Below are positions 42,438 to 50,468 of a stretch of 64,000 nt of DNA, piece by piece. Within the stretch, counting starts at the first letter, position 1; every line of letters begins with the position of its first letter. The stretch lies in assembly GCA_964576515.1 (NCBI GenBank), contig CAZNUW010000009.1, positions 62,001 through 126,000 of the forward strand. Reading direction: 5' to 3'. Made by a program: the position numbers and the translations under genes. This DNA is from SHVO01 sp964576515. Lineage in GTDB: Bacteria > Pseudomonadota > Alphaproteobacteria > Rhodospirillales > Rhodospirillaceae. A model generated the notes under the pieces. That model was not told the origin of the DNA. It was given only the letters and a program-made list of their open reading frames with translations, and ran no database searches.

Positions 42438-43895
42438 CTAGGCGGCCGCGCGGATCTCCGCCAGGAAACCGGCCACCTGGAGGCGCAGGGCGTCCGACTG
42501 CTGCGACAGACCGCGCGCGGCGGAAAGCACCTGGGCCGAGACGGCGCCGGTCTTACCGGCCGTCGTCGTGACGGCGGCGATGCTCGAGGACACCTCGGCG
42601 CTGCCTTCGGCGGCCTGCTCGATGTTGCGGGCAATGTCCGTGGCGGCGGCGCGTTGCTGTTCCACGGACGCGGCGATGGTGGTCGATATCTGGTTCACGT
42701 TGTCGATGGTCGCGAAAATGCGGTCGATGGCGAGGACCGAGGTCTGGGTGGCGCTTTGAATGCCGCCGATCTGCCCGCCGATCTCCTCGGTCGCTTTGGC
42801 CGTCTGAGCGGCCAGGTTCTTCACTTCCGACGCGACGACCGCGAAGCCCTTACCGGCATCGCCGGCGCGCGCCGCCTCGATGGTGGCGTTCAGGGCAAGC
42901 AGATTGGTTTGTTCGGCGATCTCGGTGATCAGACGCACCACTTGGCCGATTTTCTGCGCCGCCGCGTCCAATCCGCGAATCTGTTCCTTGGCTTTGGTGG
43001 CTTCGTTCACGGCTTCACCGACGATTCCGGCGGACTCGGACACCTGACGGCTGATCTCGACAATGGACGCCGACAATTTTTCGGTCGCCGTGGCCACCGT
43101 CTGCACATTGGTCGAGGCCTGCGCCGACGCCGACGCCGCGGCGGTCGACTGCGTGTTGGTGTCGGCGGCGGTGACTTGCATCGCTTGCGCGGACACTTCC
43201 ATATCCTTGCTGGCCGACGAAACGGCGAGCGTCATATCCTGCACGCGACCTTCAAAAGTACCGGCCAAGGCCAGCATCTCCTTGCGGCGCGCCTCTTCGA
43301 GCGCGGCGCGTCGGGCACGATCCTCATCGGCCAAGCGGCGCACTTCTTCCTGCGCGGCTTCGGCGACGGCGACGGCGGCTTCCGAACGGCGGAACAAATC
43401 CGCCAAGCGATGAGACAGCCACAACAGCACGGCGGCCTCGCTGGCGAGGATCAGCGCATGCAGCAGGACGCGCAAGAAATTCGCGCCGTTCGGCCACACA
43501 AGGGCGGGCACGAAAAAGTTGAGGCCGAGGTGATGCACGGCGACAAAGGCCGTTGCGAGCAGGATGGTGCGCCAATCGCAAAACGCCGTGAGGACGGCGA
43601 GCGCGGCGAAGAACACCATATGGATGTCGACCTGCCAATCGCTCCCGGGCAACGTGGCCAACATCAGAGCGCTCAATCCCATGATGGCGATCGCGCAGGC
43701 GTAACGTGTGAACGCAGCCGTCGGCGCGCGCCACCATCCGTAAGTAGCCACACCCGCCAAGATCACGCCGGACACCAGGATGACGGCGCTGAGCGCGGTC
43801 GCCAGGCCGACGCCCAGCAGCAGCGCCACACCCAGCCAGCTTGCGGCGACACACGTGGCCGCCGCTTTTACCCGCAATTGTTCCAGTCCCGACAT
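42438..43895 (-). CDS. Methyl-accepting chemotaxis protein with membrane-embedded sensor
   Basis: Chemoreceptor-like signal transducer of 485 residues. The N-terminal half (about 15-165) is a bundle of roughly six membrane helices with no periplasmic domain. It contains SDWQVDIHMVFFAALAVL, CDWRTILLAT and AVHHLGLNF, with histidines and a cysteine placed as if to bind a metal or haem. A coiled coil (about 170-220) leads to the standard signalling hairpin with LALNATIEAARAGDAGKGFA and VVASEVKNLAAQTAKATEEI. No C-terminal CheR/B tether pentapeptide is seen. It may sense a small or membrane-soluble signal (inference). Confidence 0.88.
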   Translation of the reverse strand: MSGLEQLRVKAAATCVAASWLGVALLLGVGLATALSAVILVSGVILAGVATYGWWRAPTAAFTRYACAIAIMGLSALMLATLPGSDWQVDIHMVFFAALAVLTAFCDWRTILLATAFVAVHHLGLNFFVPALVWPNGANFLRVLLHALILASEAAVLLWLSHRLADLFRRSEAAVAVAEAAQEEVRRLADEDRARRAALEEARRKEMLALAGTFEGRVQDMTLAVSSASKDMEVSAQAMQVTAADTNTQSTAAASASAQASTNVQTVATATEKLSASIVEISRQVSESAGIVGEAVNEATKAKEQIRGLDAAAQKIGQVVRLITEIAEQTNLLALNATIEAARAGDAGKGFAVVASEVKNLAAQTAKATEEIGGQIGGIQSATQTSVLAIDRIFATIDNVNQISTTIAASVEQQRAAATDIARNIEQAAEGSAEVSSSIAAVTTTAGKTGAVSAQVLSAARGLSQQSDALRLQVAGFLAEIRAAA

Positions 43896-43914
43896 TTATC
43901 GCTCCAGCAATTCC

Positions 43915-44253
43915 TTAATTCGACGGCAGCCCGCCGACACAATCGCCCGCGACGATCGGATCGAGGAGCAGCCAAGCGCCCTGCCGCCACAGGTGCGCGG
44001 AGGTGTTCTCATTTTCCAGCGCGACGACCACGATGGTGTCGACCCGGCCGAGGCGTATCGGACGGGCTCCCGCGGCGATGACACGCGAAAAAACGTCGCC
44101 GCCGGACAACCACGGTGCGAACACGACGGCCACTTGGGCGTCCGCCGCTTCAGAACGCGCGCGCGGCACGGCCGCGATCACCGTGAACATCAAGGCCAAA
44201 CCGACGGTCAACGCCAGGGCCCAGCCGAAACCTGTCGAACTTTCTGGTGTCAT
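43915..44253 (-). CDS. Hypothetical membrane-anchored protein (112 aa)
   Basis: Small protein with an N-terminal hydrophobic segment (GWALALTVGLALMFTVIAAV) and a likely periplasmic remainder (AQVAVVFAPWLSGGDVFSRV, ARPIRLGRVDTIVVVALENE), ending GDCVGGLPSN. It lies 19 nt upstream of the chemoreceptor gene on the same strand and probably shares its transcript. It could be an accessory periplasmic partner of that receptor, which itself lacks a periplasmic domain; this is inference from position. No family is recognised. Confidence 0.6.
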   Translation of the reverse strand: MTPESSTGFGWALALTVGLALMFTVIAAVPRARSEAADAQVAVVFAPWLSGGDVFSRVIAAGARPIRLGRVDTIVVVALENENTSAHLWRQGAWLLLDPIVAGDCVGGLPSN

Positions 44254-44466
44254 CCGCCGTCATCGTACTGTTTTCAGCGTGAGGCATAGCAGAGGCGGGG
44301 CGCTTTCCGGCCTGTTCTAAAGGTTGGGGCGCTGCACCGAAGTATTAGACGCGGGATTCGGTTTGGAATACCGGAGCCAATCTAAGTCTCCGCCGTCTCA
44401 TACCCCTCCTCCCATGAAGCGCGATGCGCGCCCGCGTATCGTCCGCGCACTTCAACACGACAAAAC

Positions 44467-45353
44467 ATGGATGGAGCGCGGGCGGTGCTTTCACGTTTTC
44501 TTTTGAGCCGGATTGAACGACGACGGGCGGCAAGCCTTTTCGTCGGTGTGGCGGCCCTCGTCTGCGCGACGAACGTTGCGGCGCAAGACTCCGCCTTTTT
44601 ACCGGAAGGTCTTGGGGGCGCGATCGTTCTGTCCACGGACTATGTGGATGCGGGCTTCTCGCAAACGGACGGGGATTTCGCCGTACAAGGCGGTTTGCAG
44701 TGGACGCACGCCAACGGCGTATCGGTCTCTGGGCCTCAAACATCGATTTTGGAAGCGACGATCCGGTTGTCGCGGAGATCGCCGCGTCCGCCGGCGTCGC
44801 CGGCGACATCGCATTCTTGAATAGCGCGGTCGGATATGACGTGGCCGTGACCTACAATTTCTATCCCCGGAAGCACGTCCCGGCAGCCGCCGGTATCGAA
44901 CACGCGGCTCCGGCGTCCGTCCTCGAACGCCCGGCGGCGGTGGACGGCGTCGCGGATCTTCTTCCCGACGCTTCAATCCCGGTGAACCCCGACGCCGTCA
45001 CCGGAGACTATGAATTCCTGGAACTGACCGGCGAACTGACACGGGCGTCGATCCTCGGCACCTGGGCCCTCTCGGCCGCCTACACCCCGGACGCGCCCGG
45101 CGGTCCCGGTCAGGCCGTTGCCGTGGGCGTCGGTTTGACGACACCCATCACCGAAAGCTTCAGCGCAAGCGGCGCGGTCCAGAAGTCGTGGACATCCGCA
45201 AGCATCGGCGCGGACTACATCGATTGGAACCTGGGCCTGACCTATATGTTCGGCGTCGCGGATGTCGATGTCCGGTATCACCAGGCCGAGGACAAGGCCT
45301 GCGTCGGGGACTGTCCCGCCCGTTTCGTGGTCAGCCTCGTCAAGGAGTTCTAG
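44467..45353 (+). pseudogene. Frameshifted TorF-type putative porin (TIGR02001-like)
   Basis: Two overlapping frames together spell one outer-membrane protein of about 295 residues. Frame one (from the ATG at 44467, or a GTG at 44485 with GGAG upstream) gives a signal peptide (FVGVAALVCATNVAAQ) and the family motif GAIVLSTDYVDAGFSQTDGD then FAVQGGLQWTHANGV. After about 44718-44725 the match continues in another frame as IGLWASNIDFGSDDPVV and ends ARFVVSLVKEF, a typical C-terminal beta-strand. Loss of one base in this interval explains the break. It may be a real mutation or a sequencing error. Confidence 0.8.
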
Positions 45354-45408
45354 GGGACGCCCTCATGTTCGCGACCGCCAGCCGGCAGATGGAAACGTCC
45401 GCCGGCGG

Positions 45409-47652
45409 TTATTCCGCGGCCTTTGCCGTCTTGTGAGCGGCGGCGGCCTCCAATTCGCCGGGCGCGAAATCATCAACGGCAATCGCCTGTTTCACGGCAG
45501 CGTCCACGGCTTCGAGACGGGAGGCCTCGGCGTCGTCGACCTGTCCTTCAGCGCGGGCCTGGCGCCAATCGCGATACCCCGCCTTGCGCAAGCGGTCGTG
45601 GATCGGCTGTACGTTCGCGACCATTTCAAAGGTTCGCGTGAGCTGATCGACCGGTCCGCCGGTGCGGATACAGATGTCACCGACCAGACGGGCGCGGACT
45701 TCGGACGGCTCCGTCAGCAGTACCGCCACGTCGCGGATAAGCTGATCGGACGGCCCGCGGCGGCGACGCCCGAACGGCATGGCGAACACCCGCAAGAGGC
45801 CGTTGACCGGCGCATAAGGGAGGTTGGCGAACACCTCGTCGAAACGCTGTTCAATCGCGGCCAACCCGCTTTCCATGCAATAGCAGACCAGCGGCCAGTC
45901 CGCGTCGCGGCGGCCTTCGTCCTCCCAACGCTTCAGCGCGGCCGCGAGCAGATAGAGGTCCGACAGGATATCGCCCAGACGCGCCGACAAGAGTTCACGA
46001 CGCTTGAGCGCCCCACCGAGGGATAGAAACGCCGCGTCCGCCGTGAGCGCGAAAGCGGCGGAATAGCGGGAGAGTTGGCGATAGAAGGACTTTGCCCGGC
46101 CCGCGTCCTTCGGCGCGGCCGCGAGAGCGCCGCCGCTCCATCCGCGCAGCAGCGCCCGACCGGCGGTGCGCGCGAAATGGCCCACATGACGCCACAACAC
46201 CTTGTCGAAGGCAGCGAGCGCGCGGGTGCGGTCCTCGTCGCCGAGCGCTTGAATCTCGGCGAGCAAATAGGGGTGAGCGCGGATCGCGCCTTGGCCAAAG
46301 ACCATGAGGCTTCGCGTCAGGATGTTCGCGCCTTCGACGGTGATGCCGACAGGGATGGTGCGATATTGGCTCGCAAGGTAATTCCGCGGGCCTTCCATCA
46401 CCGCGCGGCCGCCGTGCACGTCCATCGCATCGTTGATGACGACACGCATGCGTTCGGTGGCATGGAGTTTCATGATCGACGCAACGACGGCGGACCGGCG
46501 TCCTTGATCGAGCCCCGCGCACGTGAGACGTCGCGCGGCGTCGAGCAGGTATGCGTTGGCGGCGATGCGCGCGAGGCGTTCCTGGACGCCCTCGAACGCG
46601 CCGATCGAAAGACCGAACTGCTTACGAATGCGCGCATACGCCCCGGTGGTGTGCGCGGCGAAGGCGGCGGCGGCGGCCGACATCGACGGCAGCGAGACCC
46701 CGCGCCCGGCCGCAAGTGCGCTCATCAGCATCCGCCATCCCTGCCCGGCGCGCTCCGCGCCGCCGATGATGTGATCGAGGGGAATGAAGACGTCGCGGCC
46801 GGACGTCGGACCGTTCAAGAAGCTTTGCATCGCCGGAAAATGACGCCGGCCTGTGCTGACGCCTTCAAGATCGGTCGGAACCAGCGCGACGGTGATGCCG
46901 AGGTCCTGTTCGCCACCAAGGAGACGATCAGGATCGCGCAGCTTGAAGGCAAGGCCGAGGATGGTCGCGACCGGACAGAGCGTGATGTAGCGCTTGGCCC
47001 AATTGAGACGGATGCCGACGACCTCTTCGCCCTTCCACAGGCCGCGGCAGATAACGCCTTCGTCCTTCATCGCGGCGGCGTCCGAACCAGCGTCGGCGCT
47101 TGTTAAACCGAAGCACGGGATTTCACGACCGTCAGCGAGGCGCGGCAGCCAGTAGGCCTGCTGGGCCGTCGTGCCGAACGCCAGAATGAGTTCACCGGGC
47201 CCGAGCGAATTGGGCACCATCGCGGTGACGGCCGCTGAGACGGAATGGGAGGCGATCTTGCGCACGACTTCGCTATGCGCGAACGCCGAGAAGCCAAGGC
47301 CCCCGTGCGCCCTCGGAATGATCATGCCGAAGAATTTTTTATGTTTCAGGAACGCCCAGGCCTCGGGCGGCAGATCATGGCCGGCGCGCGCGACCTCCCA
47401 TTCGTCGACCAGCGCGCACAGCTCTTCGACCGGCCCGGCGAGGAACGCCCGCTCCTCCGCGCTCAACGCCGCCGGCGGCACGGCCCGCAGTTCAGACCAG
47501 TCCGGATTGCCGGAGAACAACGCGGCGTCCAGCCACGGCTCGCCGGCGTCGATGGCCTCGCGCTCGGTAGGCGAAAGCGTGGGGATCGCGCGGCCGATGA
47601 CACGGAAAAGAGCACGCGAAACGGTCTCGCGGCGCAAACTGGCGATCGGCAT
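45409..47652 (-). CDS. fadE: Acyl-CoA dehydrogenase (FadE-type, long form)
   Basis: Flavoenzyme for the first oxidation step of fatty-acid beta-oxidation. It is 747 residues from the ATG at 47652 (MPIASLRRETVSRALFRVIG), with AAGGAG 7 nt upstream. The dehydrogenase core (about 60-470) has FFGMIIPRAHGGLGFSAFAH, the CFGLTSADAGSDAAAM flavin-site stretch and DAMDVHGGRAVMEGPRNYLA. A FadE-type C-terminal domain (about 480-747) follows, absent from short acyl-CoA dehydrogenases. It differs from classic short enzymes in length, as E. coli FadE does. No other beta-oxidation genes lie nearby. Confidence 0.92.
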   Translation of the reverse strand: MPIASLRRETVSRALFRVIGRAIPTLSPTEREAIDAGEPWLDAALFSGNPDWSELRAVPPAALSAEERAFLAGPVEELCALVDEWEVARAGHDLPPEAWAFLKHKKFFGMIIPRAHGGLGFSAFAHSEVVRKIASHSVSAAVTAMVPNSLGPGELILAFGTTAQQAYWLPRLADGREIPCFGLTSADAGSDAAAMKDEGVICRGLWKGEEVVGIRLNWAKRYITLCPVATILGLAFKLRDPDRLLGGEQDLGITVALVPTDLEGVSTGRRHFPAMQSFLNGPTSGRDVFIPLDHIIGGAERAGQGWRMLMSALAAGRGVSLPSMSAAAAAFAAHTTGAYARIRKQFGLSIGAFEGVQERLARIAANAYLLDAARRLTCAGLDQGRRSAVVASIMKLHATERMRVVINDAMDVHGGRAVMEGPRNYLASQYRTIPVGITVEGANILTRSLMVFGQGAIRAHPYLLAEIQALGDEDRTRALAAFDKVLWRHVGHFARTAGRALLRGWSGGALAAAPKDAGRAKSFYRQLSRYSAAFALTADAAFLSLGGALKRRELLSARLGDILSDLYLLAAALKRWEDEGRRDADWPLVCYCMESGLAAIEQRFDEVFANLPYAPVNGLLRVFAMPFGRRRRGPSDQLIRDVAVLLTEPSEVRARLVGDICIRTGGPVDQLTRTFEMVANVQPIHDRLRKAGYRDWRQARAEGQVDDAEASRLEAVDAAVKQAIAVDDFAPGELEAAAAHKTAKAAE

Positions 47653-47847
47653 GATCTGTCTCCTTTCCACGTTTAACGCGAGGAACGGACAAAGGGTTCG
47701 CCCCGTCACCCGATCATCGCCTGGGGCGAGCCGGTTACACAAGCGAGTCACGCGAATTTACGCAGAGCGTGGCGACCGGGATCACGGCAAGGCTCGTTTG
47801 CCGAATTAGCATACCTATAGTTGGGCGGCGCCGTGCACCGTAAGCGC

Positions 47848-48900
47848 ATGACGGCCAACGAGACCATCATCCGCAAAGCATTTCAGGATCAAGCGGGGCA
47901 TTGCCGCGCCTTGGGCTCGCCGTTCAATGCGGCGATCTGCGATCTTCTGGCCGCACAATTGTCCACGGCGACGCGCCTCGGCGCGCGCGCGCTCGCTTGG
48001 TCCGGCAATCCGGACGCCACGCACGACGCGCTGCCGCTGCGCCTCGCCGCCGGATTGCACGCGCTGGCGTTTCGCGCAAGGGATCCCGCGTGGACGGCTT
48101 TATATCCTCCCGCGCCGATGCCCGATCATGCGGCCTTGCGCGCCGGATTGGACCAGGCGCTCGCGCGGCACGAAGACGACCTGTTGCCGTGGCTGGACCT
48201 GCCGCCGCAAACAAACGAGGTCGGCCGGGCGGGCGTGCTGATGTCCGGCCTCCTGCACCTAGCCGCCCGGCATCGTCTGCCCTTCGCGCTGTTTGAACTC
48301 GGCAGCAGTGGCGGATTGAACCTGCTGCTGGACCGCTACCGCTACACCTTGGGGACCACGAACGTCGGGCCGGAAAGCCCGGTGCGCCTTGCGCCGAAAT
48401 GGACGGGCCCATCGCCCGCACCGGCCGACGTGCGCGTTGTGGCGCGACGCGGCGTAGATCAAGCGCCGATCGACGTCGGCACCGCGTTCGGGCGCGAGCG
48501 CCTCATGGCCTATGTGTGGCCCGATCAGTTAGAACGCCTGGACCGCACCCGCGCCGCGCTGAAAGTCGCAGCGGCCGAGCCGCCCGCGCTCGACAAAATG
48601 GACGCCGCCGATTGGGTGGAGCGGACTCTCCCGCGCGCCCCTTCGCCCGGCACGCACCGAGTCCTGATGCACTCCATCGTGTTCCAATATTTCTCGGCAG
48701 AAACCAAACATCGCGTGCGCGCACAGGCGGAAAAAGTCGGCGTCGCGGCGTGCGCGGAGTCGCCATTCTCCTGGATGCGCATGGAGCAGACGGAGAACAA
48801 CAAGGTGGAGCTGCGGGTACGCACGTGGCCGGGCGGCCAGGATAACCTGCTGGCCAATGTGCAAGCCCATGGCGCGGCGGTGGACTGGGTGGCGGAGTGA
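47848..48900 (+). CDS. DUF2332 family protein
   Basis: Protein of unknown function, 350 residues, from the ATG at 47848 (MTANETIIRKAFQDQAGHC). Family features are the N-terminal FQDQAGHCRALGSPFNAAIC, a central PFALFELGSSGGLNLLLDRY and the C-terminal HSIVFQYFSAETKHRVRAQ. The glycine-rich ELGSSGGLN superficially resembles a SAM-binding loop, but no methyltransferase activity is established for the family. It is divergent from fadE with a 195-bp gap holding a TATAGT -10-like hexamer at 47815-47820. Confidence 0.8.
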   Translation: MTANETIIRKAFQDQAGHCRALGSPFNAAICDLLAAQLSTATRLGARALAWSGNPDATHDALPLRLAAGLHALAFRARDPAWTALYPPAPMPDHAALRAGLDQALARHEDDLLPWLDLPPQTNEVGRAGVLMSGLLHLAARHRLPFALFELGSSGGLNLLLDRYRYTLGTTNVGPESPVRLAPKWTGPSPAPADVRVVARRGVDQAPIDVGTAFGRERLMAYVWPDQLERLDRTRAALKVAAAEPPALDKMDAADWVERTLPRAPSPGTHRVLMHSIVFQYFSAETKHRVRAQAEKVGVAACAESPFSWMRMEQTENNKVELRVRTWPGGQDNLLANVQAHGAAVDWVAE

Positions 48901-48987
48901 TATGCCCCCTCCCGATCGGGCGTTCGCAAAGCTATACTTATATACTTGCAAACCTTCTGGTTTAGGCAGTTTAAGCGCGACATCACG

Positions 48988-50268
48988 ATGACCGACGGCT
49001 CGGCAACGACGCAACTCTATCGTCCGAAGTTGGTAACCGTCCTTCGCGAAGGCTATGGCGCGGATCATCTGCGCAAGGATAGCCTTGCGGCGATGACGGT
49101 CGCCGTTGTCGCCTTGCCGCTCTCGATGGCGATTGCCGTGGCCTCGGGCGTTTCGCCAGAACGCGGCCTCTATACCGCAATCGTCGGCGGCTTTCTTGTG
49201 TCCGCGTTGGGCGGGAGTCGGTTTCAAATCGGCGGTCCGGCGGGGGCGTTTATCGTGCTGGTCGCAGCCACCGTGGCGAAATTCGGCCTCGATGGCCTCA
49301 TGCTGACCGTTTTGTTGTCCGGCGTGATGCTTGCTGCGATCGGACTGCTGGGGCTCGGGTCTCTGATCCGATACATACCCCATTCGGTCACGGTCGGTTT
49401 TACCAGCGGCATCGCCGTCACGATTTTGGCGAGTCAGATCAAAGACCTCGCGGGTTTAAGGCTGACCGGACCCGAGCCCGGACCCCTTATTCCGAAGGTG
49501 GCGGCGTTGATTCAGGCCCTTCCCACCTTGTCTCCGGCGGCGCTTTTCGTCGGGTTCGCGTCGGTGGCGGCCATTTTCATCATCAAGCGCATCCGCCCCA
49601 ATTGGCCGGGCATGTTGATCGCTGTCGCCGCGGCGTCACTGATCGTTGCGATGCTGGACTCGCCTGTGGATACCATCGGCAGCAGGTTCGGCGAACTTCC
49701 CAATACCCTGCCGTCGCCGCGTTTGCCGGAGATAACCCTTCCCTTGCTGTTGCAAGTGTTACCGACAGCGCTTTCCTTCACGCTCCTTGGCGGCGTGGAA
49801 AGCCTGCTTTCCGCCAAGATCGCGGACGGCATGAGCGGCCGAAAACACCGGTCGAATATGGAACTGGTCGCGCAGGGCATCGCCAACGTCGGGTCGGCGG
49901 TCTTCGGTGGGATCAGCGTGACGGGCACCATCGCGCGCACGGCCACCAATATCCGCGCGGGGGCGTGCAGTCCCTTTTCCGGCATTCTGCACGCCGTGTT
50001 TTTATTGCTTTTCATGGCCATCGCCGCGCCCTTGAGCCGCTACGTTCCGCTGTCCGCGCTGGCCGGCGTCCTTGTCGTGGTGTGCTGGAACATGGCCGAG
50101 AAAGAAGAGTTCCGGCGTTTGCTCGGCGACTGGCGCACCGCTCTGGTTCTTTTAACGACCTTCGCCCTGACCCTTATTGAAGATTTGACAGTCGGGATTG
50201 TCGCCGGCTGCGCCGTTGCCGTGCTCATGCGGCTTCTTGGACATGGCGTGCCGAAAGAAGGCGCCTGA
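48988..50268 (+). CDS. SulP-family anion permease without STAS domain
   Basis: Inner-membrane anion transporter of the SLC26/SulP type (sulfate, bicarbonate or similar); substrate unknown. It is 426 residues from the ATG at 48988. Family motifs are DSLAAMTVAVVALPLSMAIA, GVSPERGLYTAIVGGFLVSA, SRFQIGGPAGAFIVLVAA and GVESLLSAKIADGMSG. The protein ends shortly after the last membrane helix (VLMRLLGHGVPKEGA), so the cytoplasmic STAS domain of most bacterial members (usually 500-570 residues) is missing. The stop is clean and no STAS frame follows. It is convergent with norB. Confidence 0.9.
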   Translation: MTDGSATTQLYRPKLVTVLREGYGADHLRKDSLAAMTVAVVALPLSMAIAVASGVSPERGLYTAIVGGFLVSALGGSRFQIGGPAGAFIVLVAATVAKFGLDGLMLTVLLSGVMLAAIGLLGLGSLIRYIPHSVTVGFTSGIAVTILASQIKDLAGLRLTGPEPGPLIPKVAALIQALPTLSPAALFVGFASVAAIFIIKRIRPNWPGMLIAVAAASLIVAMLDSPVDTIGSRFGELPNTLPSPRLPEITLPLLLQVLPTALSFTLLGGVESLLSAKIADGMSGRKHRSNMELVAQGIANVGSAVFGGISVTGTIARTATNIRAGACSPFSGILHAVFLLLFMAIAAPLSRYVPLSALAGVLVVVCWNMAEKEEFRRLLGDWRTALVLLTTFALTLIEDLTVGIVAGCAVAVLMRLLGHGVPKEGA

Positions 50269-50307
50269 GCCTGCACGTCGCGTTTTGTATCCTGAGAGTT
50301 TTGTATA

Positions 50308-50355
50308 CTGTCCCCGAAATACCCTGTCCCCGAAATACCCTGTCCTCGAAATACC
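50308..50355. repeat. Three tandem 16-bp repeats between sulP and norB
   Basis: CTGTCCCCGAAATACC occurs at 50308-50323, 50324-50339 and 50340-50355; the third copy differs by one base (CCTCG for CCCCG). They lie in the 200-bp convergent gap after sulP and norB. 48 bp is a multiple of three, so a minus-strand frame through it stays open. Function unknown. Confidence 0.9.
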
Positions 50356-50468
50356 ATCGCGGCAATGACCGCCGATGCGACCCAGAGAAGCGCGACGCTT
50401 ATCAGAATCGCGATGAGAACGACGACTTGCACAGGACGCTCCCAAACCTTGGGGCGGCGCGCTTTCAA

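Noticed and set aside
44718..44730. Programmed ribosomal frameshift in the porin
   Set aside because: No slippery heptamer or downstream pseudoknot is evident; a one-base loss is simpler.
50308..50355. Programmed phase-variation tract
   Set aside because: Only three 16-bp copies, in a convergent gap and not inside a confirmed gene; no evidence of copy-number change.
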